DNA from: CAIYTF01 sp963664845
GTDB lineage: Bacteria > Bacteroidota > Ignavibacteria > Ignavibacteriales > Ignavibacteriaceae
Assembly: GCA_963664845.1 (NCBI GenBank)
Contig: OY761615.1
Span: forward strand, 2,542,001-2,606,000
Direction: 5' to 3'
Length of the DNA stretch: 64,000 nucleotides
In this document: piece by piece, positions 17,908 through 25,787 of the stretch
Layout of the letters: each line of letters starts with the position of its first letter
How positions within the stretch are numbered: position 1 is the stretch's first letter
The notes under the pieces: generated by a model
What the model saw: the letters and a program-made list of their open reading frames with translations, nothing else
Database searches by the model: none
What the model was told of the DNA's origin: nothing
Made by a program: the position numbers and the translations under genes

Positions 17908-18450
17908 ATGAAAATCGGAAAAGCGACCACGTCAGACGCAAAGAACATCGCGTCGCTTGCAATGCAGGTATGGCTCAACACCTATGCTGTTGATGGAATA
18001 AGAGCTGCATTTTCCAACTATGTGTGGGAAGCGTTATCCCCCGCAAACTTCCTTACCATTCTGAATGACCCGAACCGGGATATTTATAAAGTTGAGATTG
18101 ACAACCATCTCATCGGATTCGCGGACATTAACTATCACAGCGTATGCGAAGCCGGTTTCAGATTGACAGTCGAAATTGAAAAATTATATATTCACGAAAA
18201 CTTTTGCCACAGGGGAATTGGAAAACAGTTACTGGACCATGTCGTCTTAGTGTTGCAAGAGAAGGCCATAGACCATATGTGGTTGTCGGTTTACGAAGGA
18301 AATAAACGCGCCATACGGTTCTACGAAAAATATGGCTTCACCTGTGGCGGCGAACTCTTTTTTGAACTTGAGCACGAACGGCACCGAAATCTGGTAATGG
18401 TAAAGAGATGGCCGCTCAAATCGAATGGGGCTCAAAACAGGCTGTCTTAA
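17908..18450 (+). CDS. GNAT-family N-acetyltransferase
   Basis: 181 aa from ATG 17908; the open frame extends upstream to a TTG at 17830 but those residues do not resemble the family. MKIGKATTSDAKNIASLAMQ is the usual first strand and helix of a GNAT fold. VEIEKLYIHENFCHRGIGKQ holds the acetyl-CoA pyrophosphate-binding loop, and YEGNKRAIRFYEKYGF is the motif-B signature. The substrate is unknown. It may be co-transcribed with dedA. Confidence 0.9.
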   Translation: MKIGKATTSDAKNIASLAMQVWLNTYAVDGIRAAFSNYVWEALSPANFLTILNDPNRDIYKVEIDNHLIGFADINYHSVCEAGFRLTVEIEKLYIHENFCHRGIGKQLLDHVVLVLQEKAIDHMWLSVYEGNKRAIRFYEKYGFTCGGELFFELEHERHRNLVMVKRWPLKSNGAQNRLS

Positions 18451-18634
18451 ACTAACAGAACGTACACCGATTTGAACGGATAGAAATTCGAATATTTGAT
18501 TTTTGTGACCGCCCCTGATGTGATGCTTAAGCTTTCGTACTGACAGCTAAATATGCAGATAAGCTAATACCTGCCAAAACAGAGCACCATCTGTTCGTTA
18601 ATGTCTTTGCGTTACTGTGCGAAAGAAAGCGGTC

Positions 18635-20254
18635 TTATTTAACCAACATTAACTTCTTAACCGCCTTAAAATTGTCTCCTGCTTTTAATTCATAGAAATA
18701 AATTCCGCTTGGCAGATGAGCGGCGTTGAATGTCACTTCATATTGTCCCGCAGGTTTTTCCTCATTAACCAATGATGCAGTTTCGTTACCCAACACGTCA
18801 AAAACTTTCAGGGTTACAAAGTGCCGGCCCGTCAACGAATATAAAATCGTTGTGGAAGGATTGAAAGGATTGGGATAATTCTGCCCCAGATAAAAGCCTG
18901 ATGGGGTTGATGATTTTTCACTGCCTACACCAACTGTTTTGGTTTCGACCAGGCTATTTAAATACGATTCCAACATGGTATAGCCATTTATCCCGACAAG
19001 ATTTTTATCAGTGGAGTCCTGGGCATTTAGACCATTTACGTTCTCCCAATAGTCAGGCATACCATCGTGATCGGAATCCAGAGGCGCAGACAGTGTTGAA
19101 AGCAGCGGCCATCCGCCTTCGGGCGAGTCGGCGGTATTCGCAATGGAGTGGCCGGTCTTATTCTCAACATCGAGTATAATTCGCCGGTCAATAGTATCGC
19201 GTTTGGGAAATGACGCGCCTGCACTTTTCAGCACATCAATTTTTGCCTGCGCGGCACTTGTCGTTGTCACCACCTGCATGGGCACCAGATACGAGCGGGC
19301 TTTATAGGCGGATATCTGCGCCGAAGAGAAGGAATTAAAAGTAACCTGGCTCCAGGGATCAGCGGGAACCACACCGTTATACGAGTTTCCTGAAAAAAAT
19401 CCATATGCATCCACGCAATCTTCCTTAAATATTTTGGACGTATTCCCGGATTCGACACCCGTTACATATGCATTGTTAATAATATTATATCGTGAAGTTG
19501 CCGTAACATCTGCATTATACCCCGGTTCACTTCCCTTCCAGTTGTAAACAACGTTGTTGCGGAAATCAAAATGCAGTCCTTCCGGATCGGAACTGGTTGC
19601 GGTATAATTCCCGGGCCGGGGATTGCGGTTATTGTTATGTGCATAGAGATTGTGGTGATACGATTTTTCCTGTCCCGCCGTACCTCGTATCAATGAGCCA
19701 TAGGAGTGACTTTCGAAAGTCAGGGCCTCACTGATAATGCACCATTGAACACTAACCATGTTTGAAGTTTCCTGACAGGATATACCCTCATCCCGTGAGA
19801 ACGACGCGCTGACATGATCAATAATAACATTGGTACAGTTATCAATATCGATGGCGTCCCCGGAAGCATTCTTTGCGCCCTCGTCAACGCGGACACGGAT
19901 GTAGCGAATAACTATATTGCTCACACCGTTAGCCAAATGAATTCTGCCTTTAATGCAAATCCCGTCACCCGGTGCGGTTTGTCCTGCAATGGTTATATTT
20001 GATTTGGGCGTCAGGATAACCGCTCCCATTTCAATTGTGCCCGAAACCCGGAACACTACCGTCCGGTTGGGTTTGCTCACTGCATCCACAATGGATCCCG
20101 CACCCGCATTCGACAGGTTGGTAACTTCATAGACGCTTCCGCCCCGTCCTCCTTTTGCAAAGCAGCCGGAACCTTCGGCACCGGGAAATGCAGCTTGTTG
20201 GGCAAAAGATGAAATAGTCAGGCTGAGAAGTATAGTAAGAACATATTTAAGCAT
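18635..20254 (-). CDS. Secreted pectate-lyase-like beta-helix protein with type IX sorting domain
   Basis: A 539-aa exported protein. Signal peptide LTILLSLTISSFAQ. Residues about 20-350 form a right-handed beta-helix of the polysaccharide lyase family 1 type (AFPGAEGSGCFAKGGRGGSV at the N-terminus, VIIDHVSASFSRDEGI with the vWiDH-like strand, and a later YHHNLYAHNNNRNPRPG that matches the substrate-binding region). A short Ca-binding-like DSDHDGMPDYWE segment follows. The last 80 residues are a type IX sorting domain with NYPNPFNPSTTILYSL. Likely cleaves pectin or a related polyuronate outside the cell. Enzymatic activity is inferred. Confidence 0.9.
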   Translation of the reverse strand: MLKYVLTILLSLTISSFAQQAAFPGAEGSGCFAKGGRGGSVYEVTNLSNAGAGSIVDAVSKPNRTVVFRVSGTIEMGAVILTPKSNITIAGQTAPGDGICIKGRIHLANGVSNIVIRYIRVRVDEGAKNASGDAIDIDNCTNVIIDHVSASFSRDEGISCQETSNMVSVQWCIISEALTFESHSYGSLIRGTAGQEKSYHHNLYAHNNNRNPRPGNYTATSSDPEGLHFDFRNNVVYNWKGSEPGYNADVTATSRYNIINNAYVTGVESGNTSKIFKEDCVDAYGFFSGNSYNGVVPADPWSQVTFNSFSSAQISAYKARSYLVPMQVVTTTSAAQAKIDVLKSAGASFPKRDTIDRRIILDVENKTGHSIANTADSPEGGWPLLSTLSAPLDSDHDGMPDYWENVNGLNAQDSTDKNLVGINGYTMLESYLNSLVETKTVGVGSEKSSTPSGFYLGQNYPNPFNPSTTILYSLTGRHFVTLKVFDVLGNETASLVNEEKPAGQYEVTFNAAHLPSGIYFYELKAGDNFKAVKKLMLVK

Positions 20255-20548
20255 TTTGGATTCTCTTAACAGATAAATTTAATAGTGTACCCCCTACACC
20301 ATCCCATAAAGAAACAACCATAACCATTCAGGAAATTAAATTGTGAGATATTATAGCGTGAAGTTAATGAGAAACATACAAACAACAAAAGCGGATTTGT
20401 TTTCAGCGATGGAATACTTACGCTTGGATACATATGCTTAAAGGCGGGTGAGAGTGGGACGATCTTTTTTTTCCTTGGATTGTTTTGCACTGTATCTCCA
20501 ATAATATGCATTTTATTTCTGTTAATCAGAAAATGCGGGTTAAATAGC

Positions 20549-20577
20549 TTGACACGTTATGGTCTTTTGGCTATCTT
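20549..20577 (+). promoter_or_regulatory. Sigma70-like promoter of the sulfate-assimilation leader
   Basis: TTGACA at 20549-20554 and TATCTT at 20572-20577 are separated by exactly 17 bp. A start six to eight bases further on would fall at about 20583-20586, only a few bases before the ATG at 20588, giving a nearly leaderless mRNA. The -35 is a perfect match and the -10 matches four of six. Confidence 0.6.
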
Positions 20578-20587
20578 GCCGCCCAAT

Positions 20588-20689
20588 ATGAAAACATTAA
20601 AATTAACAATCACCCCCGTTAACTGCACGTCATGTCTGTGCAATTGTTGTATGGCTTCTATCAAGTCAGACCCGGAAGGTATTGCTTAG
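20588..20689 (+). CDS. Cysteine-rich leader peptide of the sulfate-assimilation operon
   Basis: A 33-codon ORF. Codons 13, 16, 18, 20 and 21 are Cys (TGC, TGT, TGC, TGT, TGT), giving the core NCTSCLCNCCM; the remainder is ordinary (MKTLKLTITPV before, SIKSDPEGIA after). It starts a few bases after the predicted transcription start and is followed 28 bp later by a strong terminator, then by six sulfur-assimilation genes. The arrangement is that of an attenuator: ribosomes stalling at Cys codons when Cys-tRNA is scarce would alter folding of the RNA. A small metal-binding protein is the alternative, but a functional product is less likely given the terminator and the operon behind it. An in-frame extension upstream to 20480 passes through the promoter and is rejected. 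Confidence 0.75.
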   Translation: MKTLKLTITPVNCTSCLCNCCMASIKSDPEGIA

Positions 20690-20728
20690 TTTTTCCAAAA
20701 GACTTTTAGTATATAGAAAGCCCTTCCG
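20673..20728 (+). promoter_or_regulatory. Predicted antiterminator pairing within the cys leader
   Basis: CGGAAGG at 20673-20679, inside the leader ORF, is exactly complementary to CCTTCCG at 20722-20728, the left arm of the terminator. The 7-bp pairing would exclude the terminator hairpin. It begins 23 nt beyond the last Cys codon, so it should stay free when a ribosome stalls there, but be covered when a ribosome reaches the stop codon at 20687-20689. The pairing is seen in the sequence; the mechanism is inferred. Confidence 0.6.
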
Positions 20729-20749
20729 ATAAAACGGAAGGGCTTTTTT
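20718..20749 (+). terminator. Rho-independent terminator (attenuator) before the sulfate operon
   Basis: A perfect 11-bp stem, AAGCCCTTCCG (20718-20728) with CGGAAGGGCTT (20735-20745), a six-base loop ATAAAA, and a run of six T at 20744-20749. It stands between the leader ORF and the structural genes, where an unconditional terminator would silence the operon. Confidence 0.9.
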
Positions 20750-20936
20750 GCTTTTGAAACGTGTGTGTATCAAACAGCAGCAAAAATACTTTTCAGAATT
20801 TGGCAGCCGGACTAAAACCCGGCTGACGGCGGATATCCATGTTTAAAAGGTATTAACCTGAACATCACTGATTGCATGCCCGTATTGGTGTTTCAAAAAC
20901 GGCATTGTACGTATTTATACATAATAAGATCGCTTA

Positions 20937-21173
20937 ATGAAAATACACGAGAAGAATTATCGCAGCCTTCTGAAATCAATATCCTGGCGTATCACCGGGA
21001 GCATCGATACCATGGTGGTGTCATTTATCATCACCGGAAGCATCAGGACTGCTGTTTCCATCGGCGGAGTTGAGGTATTTACCAAGATCACCTTGTATTA
21101 TTTTCATGAGCGTTTTTGGAATAAGATCAAGATTGGCAAGGAAGTAAAGTCCGAGCCTGAATATACCATTTAA
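20937..21173 (+). CDS. DUF2061-family small membrane protein
   Basis: A 78-aa protein with the DUF2061 signature: RSLLKSISWRITGSIDTMVV at the start, then FIITGSIRTAVSIGGVEVFT and a basic FHERFWNKIKIGK. It probably has two short transmembrane segments. DUF2061 proteins commonly sit beside sulfate-assimilation genes, as here, but their role is not established. It is the first structural gene after the attenuator, about 190 bp after the terminator and 20 bp before the reductase gene. Confidence 0.88.
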   Translation: MKIHEKNYRSLLKSISWRITGSIDTMVVSFIITGSIRTAVSIGGVEVFTKITLYYFHERFWNKIKIGKEVKSEPEYTI

Positions 21174-21194
21174 TGAACAGACTGAAAGAAACCG

Positions 21195-21893
21195 GTGCAG
21201 CATATAGATGTGTTAAACAATCGCTTTGCAGATTCAGAAGTAACAGAGGTGTTGAATTTTTTCCTGGATCAGTATAGCGGCAGGATTGCGTTTGCCACGA
21301 GTTACAGTATTGAAGATCAGGTGTTAACGCACCTTCTTGCTTCAACAGGCAAGAGTGTTAAAATATTTACCTTGGATACCGGCAGGCTTCCGGAAGAGAC
21401 CTATAAACTGATTGGATCCACGAATGAGCGATACAACATTAACGTAAAAGTATATTTCCCCGAATATCAGTCAGTGGAAAAGATGGTTCAGACAAAAGGT
21501 ATGAACCTGTTTTATGACAGTGTTGAGAACCGAAAGGAATGCTGCCACGTACGCAAACTTGAGCCGCTGAAACGGGCTCTCAGCGGTGAAGACGCATGGA
21601 TAGCCGGTCTGCGCAGGGAACAATCGGTAACCCGCGAAGGTGTCAACCTTGTTGAATTCGATAAAAGACATTGCATTATCAAGATCAACCCGCTCTATAA
21701 CTGGACAGAAGATAAAGTCTGGGATTTTATTAAACAGCATAAGGTTCCTGTCAGCAGTTTGTATGGGAAAGGATTCACCAGCATAGGATGCGCACCATGT
21801 ACACGCGCCGTCACTGCCGGGGAATCCATCCGTGAAGGCCGGTGGTGGTGGGAAAACCCCGACACAAAAGAATGCGGGCTGCATGTCAGTTGA
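21195..21893 (+). CDS. cysH: Assimilatory adenylyl-sulfate (APS) reductase
   Basis: Reduces adenylyl sulfate to sulfite with thioredoxin. 232 aa, starting at GTG 21195 (MQHIDVLNNR); no in-frame ATG is better placed. The PP-loop-like region is AFATSYSIEDQVL and TLDTGRLPEE. Cys116-Cys117 (KECCHVRK) and Cys199-x2-Cys202 (IGCAPCTR) are the four [4Fe-4S] ligands that mark APS rather than PAPS reductases, and KECGLH (Cys227) is the catalytic cysteine. This agrees with the absence of an APS kinase gene in the operon. The gene is named cysH by family; PAPS use would require a cluster-free enzyme. Confidence 0.95.
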   Translation: MQHIDVLNNRFADSEVTEVLNFFLDQYSGRIAFATSYSIEDQVLTHLLASTGKSVKIFTLDTGRLPEETYKLIGSTNERYNINVKVYFPEYQSVEKMVQTKGMNLFYDSVENRKECCHVRKLEPLKRALSGEDAWIAGLRREQSVTREGVNLVEFDKRHCIIKINPLYNWTEDKVWDFIKQHKVPVSSLYGKGFTSIGCAPCTRAVTAGESIREGRWWWENPDTKECGLHVS

Positions 21894-21938
21894 CAGGAAT
21901 ACAGAATTAACACGAAACACAGATCAGGAAAGGTTTTA

Positions 21939-22820
21939 ATGGATTATTTGGATAAATTGGAAGCACACAGTATATACCTGCTGCGTGAAGCATATCGCGA
22001 GTTCAAAAATCTCGCCATGCTTTGGTCAATAGGCAAAGACAGCACCGTTATGCTGTGGCTGGCCAAGAAAGCGTTCTTCGGGCACGTCCCGTTTCCTCTT
22101 GCACACATAGACACCAATTATAAAATACCGGAGATGATAGAATATCGCAACAGGCTTGCTCTGGAATGGAACCTTAACTTAATCGTCGGTCAGAACACCA
22201 ATGCATTGAGAAATAGGCTCACTTTCCCCGATGGTGCAGTTGACCGCATATCCTGCTGCAAGGCGCTTAAGTCAGAAGCGTTAAAGCATACTCTCTCCGG
22301 TGAGTGGACCCGTTCCAAGCTCGATCATAAAACAGGAACATTTGTCGAGGATATTGACCACGCTTCTTATACGGGAGTGATAGTCGGAGTGCGGGCAGAC
22401 GAAGAAGGCAGCAGATCGAAGGAGCGGTATTTTTCTCCGCGCGATAAAAACAACGATTGGGATGTCGGTGATCAGCCGCCGGAGCTTTGGAATCAGTTCA
22501 AAACAGATTTTGCACCAAATACACATATCCGCATCCATCCTTTGCTGGACTGGACAGAACTGAACATCTGGGAATATTTGGAACGTGAAAACATTCCCAT
22601 CATTCCACTTTATTTCGACCGCGGCGATAAAACAAGATTCCGCTCACTTGGATGCTGGCCCTGCACCAAGGCAGTCGATTCAAGCTCGAAAAATGTCAGT
22701 GATATTATTCGGGAATTAAAAAGCGGAAAGTTTGCCAACATTGCAGAGCGCTCGGGGCGTGAGCAGGACAAGGAAGGCGGCGGAACACTGGAGGAACTGC
22801 GAAGGGACGGGTACATGTGA
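21939..22820 (+). CDS. cysD: Sulfate adenylyltransferase small subunit
   Basis: Forms ATP sulfurylase with CysN and makes APS from sulfate and ATP. 293 aa with the PP-loop AMLWSIGKDSTVMLWLAKKA, PFPLAHIDTNYKIPEM, DRISCCKALKSEAL, GVRADEEGSRSKER, and the C-terminal ERSGREQDKEGGGTLEE typical of CysD. The last bases overlap the cysN start (ATGTGATGG region), as is usual for this pair. Confidence 0.97.
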   Translation: MDYLDKLEAHSIYLLREAYREFKNLAMLWSIGKDSTVMLWLAKKAFFGHVPFPLAHIDTNYKIPEMIEYRNRLALEWNLNLIVGQNTNALRNRLTFPDGAVDRISCCKALKSEALKHTLSGEWTRSKLDHKTGTFVEDIDHASYTGVIVGVRADEEGSRSKERYFSPRDKNNDWDVGDQPPELWNQFKTDFAPNTHIRIHPLLDWTELNIWEYLERENIPIIPLYFDRGDKTRFRSLGCWPCTKAVDSSSKNVSDIIRELKSGKFANIAERSGREQDKEGGGTLEELRRDGYM

Positions 22821-24190
22821 TGGCTGAAACGAGGAGTCAAATGAATGAACGAATGAACATCGTAATCGTGGGTCATGTGGATCATGGCAAAAGCACGCTT
22901 GTAGGCAGGCTGCTTGTTGATACCGGGTCACTGCCTGAAGGTAAACTCGATCAGGTACGCCGCACGTGCGAATTGAATGCAAAGCCGTTTGAATTCGCAT
23001 TCCTGCTTGACGCGCTTATTGATGAGCAGGCACAGGGTATTACCATCGATACGGCACGTATATTCTTTAAAAGTGCCAGGCGTGAGTATATTCTCATTGA
23101 TGCACCGGGACACATAGAGTTCCTCAAAAACATGATAAGCGGTGCTGCCCGCGCCGAAGCAGCAATTCTTCTGATTGACGCCGAGGAAGGCATCGCAGAG
23201 AATTCGAAACGCCACGCCTATATGCTCTCCATGCTTGGCATCAAACAGATCGCGGTCGCCGTCAACAAAATGGATCTGATCAATTACGATGAGCAGAAAT
23301 TCAAAAACATTAAAACGGAATACAGTTCATTTCTTGAAGAGATTGGGATCGTTCCGTTTGAGTTCATTCCTGTCTCTGCGAGAAATGGTATCAACATAAC
23401 AGAAAACACTGCTGCCATTCCCTGGTATCACGGCAGAACCATCATCGAGGTGATAGACGGATTCACAACTGAACCTGAGGACGAAAAGAAGGACTTCCGC
23501 ATGTTCGTGCAGGATGTTTATAAGTTCACCGCCAACCATGATGACCGCCGCATAGTTGCAGGAACAATTAACTCAGGAACCATACACCCCGGCGATGAAA
23601 TTGTTTTTCACCCATCCGGAAAGATATCCACCGTAAAATCAATTGAAATTTTTGGGAAGGACTCTCCCCAAGTTGCAGGAAGTGATCAGGCAATTGGGCT
23701 TACTCTCACTACCCAGGTTTATGTGAAAGCATCAGAGCTGATAAGCCGTACCGGCGAACGCGCTCCGCATACAACGGAACGTTTGCGTGCGAACATATTC
23801 TGGATGGGAAAACGTCCCTTGGTCACCGGCAAGAGTTATAAACTGAAAATTGGAACACAAAAAGTTTCTGTGAACATAGAAAAAATCGAGCAGGTGCTTG
23901 ATGCCTCTGCCCTCGAAACTTCCATGGAACGAAAACAGGTCAACCGCCACGAAGTATCGCAATGCATAATGAGCGCGTCAAGTCCATTCAGCTTCGATCT
24001 GGTAAGCGAGAATAAAATCACCAGCCGGTTCGTTCTCGTGGATGGCTATGACATTGCTGGCGGCGGAATTATAACACACGCACTTAAGGGACTTAAACCG
24101 GAAGATGCCAGCTCCAAGTTCTCGCAGTTTCAAATTGAACTGAATAATCTGATACAAAAACACTTCCCAAACTGGGACGTGAATTTATAA
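22820..24190 (+). CDS. cysN: Sulfate adenylyltransferase large subunit (GTPase)
   Basis: An EF-Tu-like GTPase that drives sulfate activation. 456 aa from ATG 22820; a GTG one codon earlier is possible. G1 GHVDHGKST, G3 DAPGH, G4 NKMD, and the switch segment QAQGITID are intact, followed by two beta-barrel domains. There is no C-terminal APS kinase (CysC) domain, unlike fused CysNC proteins, which fits an APS-reductase pathway. The ATG overlaps the cysD stop. Confidence 0.97.
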   Translation: MAETRSQMNERMNIVIVGHVDHGKSTLVGRLLVDTGSLPEGKLDQVRRTCELNAKPFEFAFLLDALIDEQAQGITIDTARIFFKSARREYILIDAPGHIEFLKNMISGAARAEAAILLIDAEEGIAENSKRHAYMLSMLGIKQIAVAVNKMDLINYDEQKFKNIKTEYSSFLEEIGIVPFEFIPVSARNGINITENTAAIPWYHGRTIIEVIDGFTTEPEDEKKDFRMFVQDVYKFTANHDDRRIVAGTINSGTIHPGDEIVFHPSGKISTVKSIEIFGKDSPQVAGSDQAIGLTLTTQVYVKASELISRTGERAPHTTERLRANIFWMGKRPLVTGKSYKLKIGTQKVSVNIEKIEQVLDASALETSMERKQVNRHEVSQCIMSASSPFSFDLVSENKITSRFVLVDGYDIAGGGIITHALKGLKPEDASSKFSQFQIELNNLIQKHFPNWDVNL

Positions 24191-24208
24191 GTATAAAAGG
24201 AAATTTTC

Positions 24209-25774
24209 ATGAAGGAATCTCTTGCTGAAAGGGCCGAAAGAATAAAACGGGAAAAAGACGGGTTGGATGTACTCGTGGATATATTAAGATATGCCAAGAC
24301 AAACGACCCTCTGGATGCTGAAGATGTTGAACGTTTCAAATGGTATGGCATTTATCCGCAGCGCCAGGAAGAAGATGAGCTGCCCAGGAAGTATATGATG
24401 CGAATCAAAACAGTGGACGGTTCTCTTACCGTTGAACACCTTCGCACTCTCGGGAACATCTCAATCAAATATGCTGAAAACACGGCTGATTTTACCACCC
24501 GGCAAAACGTTCAGATTCATAATGTGCAGTTCCAATCTTTCCCGCATATTTTTGACGAGCTTGCGCGTATCGGACTCAGTTCAGTAATGGCTTGCGGCGA
24601 CGTGCCCCGCTCATTGGTAAGCTGCCCCCTAAATGGCATTGACCATACCGAGATCATCGATGTAACTGATCTTTTGTACAAAGTATCAGAATTGCTAAAC
24701 GGTAACCGGAAGTTCTCCAATCTTCCGCGAAAATTTAAAGTGGGCATTTCGGGCTGCTCAAATTACTGCATGGGACACGAAATACAGGATCTGTCATTTG
24801 TTGCTCTGCGGCACCCCGAAACAAATGAAATACTGTTCGACGTAACCGTTGGCGGCGGCCTCGGCAAGGACTGGCACTTTGCAAAGCGAATTGGCAAGCA
24901 TGTGCGTGCGCAGCAGATACCTGCCGTAGTTGAAGAAACACTGAACATATTTAATGAATCAGGCAAACGGGATAAACGACACAAAGCAAGAATCAAAGTC
25001 CTGATCAACGAATGGGGAACCGCCAAATTCACCGAAGAACTTGAACACCGTTTGGGATACACCCTGCAGAATGGTTCGGAACCTATTATTCCCAAGGAAC
25101 GTTATCGTAATCACTTCGGCATACATGAGTCCAGGCAGGAAGGCAGAAGCTTTATCGGTTTTGCCACACTGCGTGGAAAGGTTTCCGGAACCGATTTGGT
25201 TGCCATCGCCGATAAGCTGGATAAATATGTAGCAGACAGCATTCGCATAACCACCAATCAGAATTTTCTGGTGCCAAATGTACCTGCAGAGAACGCAGAA
25301 AAATTAGCGGCAGACATTGTTGCAATTGGTTATCACCATAAGCCAACTCCGTTCAGGGCTGGCACGCTTGCCTGCACAGGGCTTGAATTCTGCCGGCTTG
25401 CAGTTTCTGAGACGAAAGACACCGCGCAATTAGTGGTAGAGCACCTTGAGCGAGAACTTCCTGATTTCAACGAAGATTTGCGGATAAGTTTAAATGGCTG
25501 CCCCAATTCCTGCGCACACTATCCAATTGTTGATGTGGGACTCGTTGGCGCAAAATTCAAACGCGACGGACAGAACATACTTGGCTATGAAGTTAATCTG
25601 GGCGGGCACCTCGGCGGAAGCAAGTCCGTGTTCGTAAAAACGACAAAGACCAAGCTTGCACCGGAAGAAATTGGGAGGTATATAAAAACACTTCTCGAAG
25701 AGTATCAGGCCAACCGTTCTGAAAATGAGACTGTTCAGGATTATCTGGAACGCACCGTGGTTGAAGGTCAATAA
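24209..25774 (+). CDS. Siroheme sulfite reductase (ferredoxin-type)
   Basis: A 521-aa single-subunit nitrite/sulfite reductase of the ferredoxin-dependent type. It has two ferrodoxin-like repeats and two siroheme/[4Fe-4S] halves. The four cluster Cys are Cys389 and Cys395 (ACTGLEFC) with Cys431 and Cys435 (NGCPNSCA). The first half carries the degenerate SGCSNYCMGHEIQD copy. Reduces sulfite to sulfide in six electron steps. Nitrite reductase is the alternative, but the gene lies between cysN and siroheme synthase in a sulfur operon. Confidence 0.9.
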   Translation: MKESLAERAERIKREKDGLDVLVDILRYAKTNDPLDAEDVERFKWYGIYPQRQEEDELPRKYMMRIKTVDGSLTVEHLRTLGNISIKYAENTADFTTRQNVQIHNVQFQSFPHIFDELARIGLSSVMACGDVPRSLVSCPLNGIDHTEIIDVTDLLYKVSELLNGNRKFSNLPRKFKVGISGCSNYCMGHEIQDLSFVALRHPETNEILFDVTVGGGLGKDWHFAKRIGKHVRAQQIPAVVEETLNIFNESGKRDKRHKARIKVLINEWGTAKFTEELEHRLGYTLQNGSEPIIPKERYRNHFGIHESRQEGRSFIGFATLRGKVSGTDLVAIADKLDKYVADSIRITTNQNFLVPNVPAENAEKLAADIVAIGYHHKPTPFRAGTLACTGLEFCRLAVSETKDTAQLVVEHLERELPDFNEDLRISLNGCPNSCAHYPIVDVGLVGAKFKRDGQNILGYEVNLGGHLGGSKSVFVKTTKTKLAPEEIGRYIKTLLEEYQANRSENETVQDYLERTVVEGQ

Positions 25775-25787
25775 AATAAATTGCCCA

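Noticed and set aside
20480..20689. Longer 69-codon version of the Cys-rich leader
   Set aside because: Its upstream part runs through the predicted promoter; only the portion from ATG 20588 would be transcribed.
20804..20825. Second hairpin CAGCCGG/CCGGCTG in the cys leader as a terminator
   Set aside because: Seven-base stem with no U-tract; it may still pause RNA polymerase but cannot be called a terminator.
24209..25774. Assimilatory nitrite reductase instead of sulfite reductase
   Set aside because: The family cannot separate the two by eye, but the operon is wholly sulfur-related.
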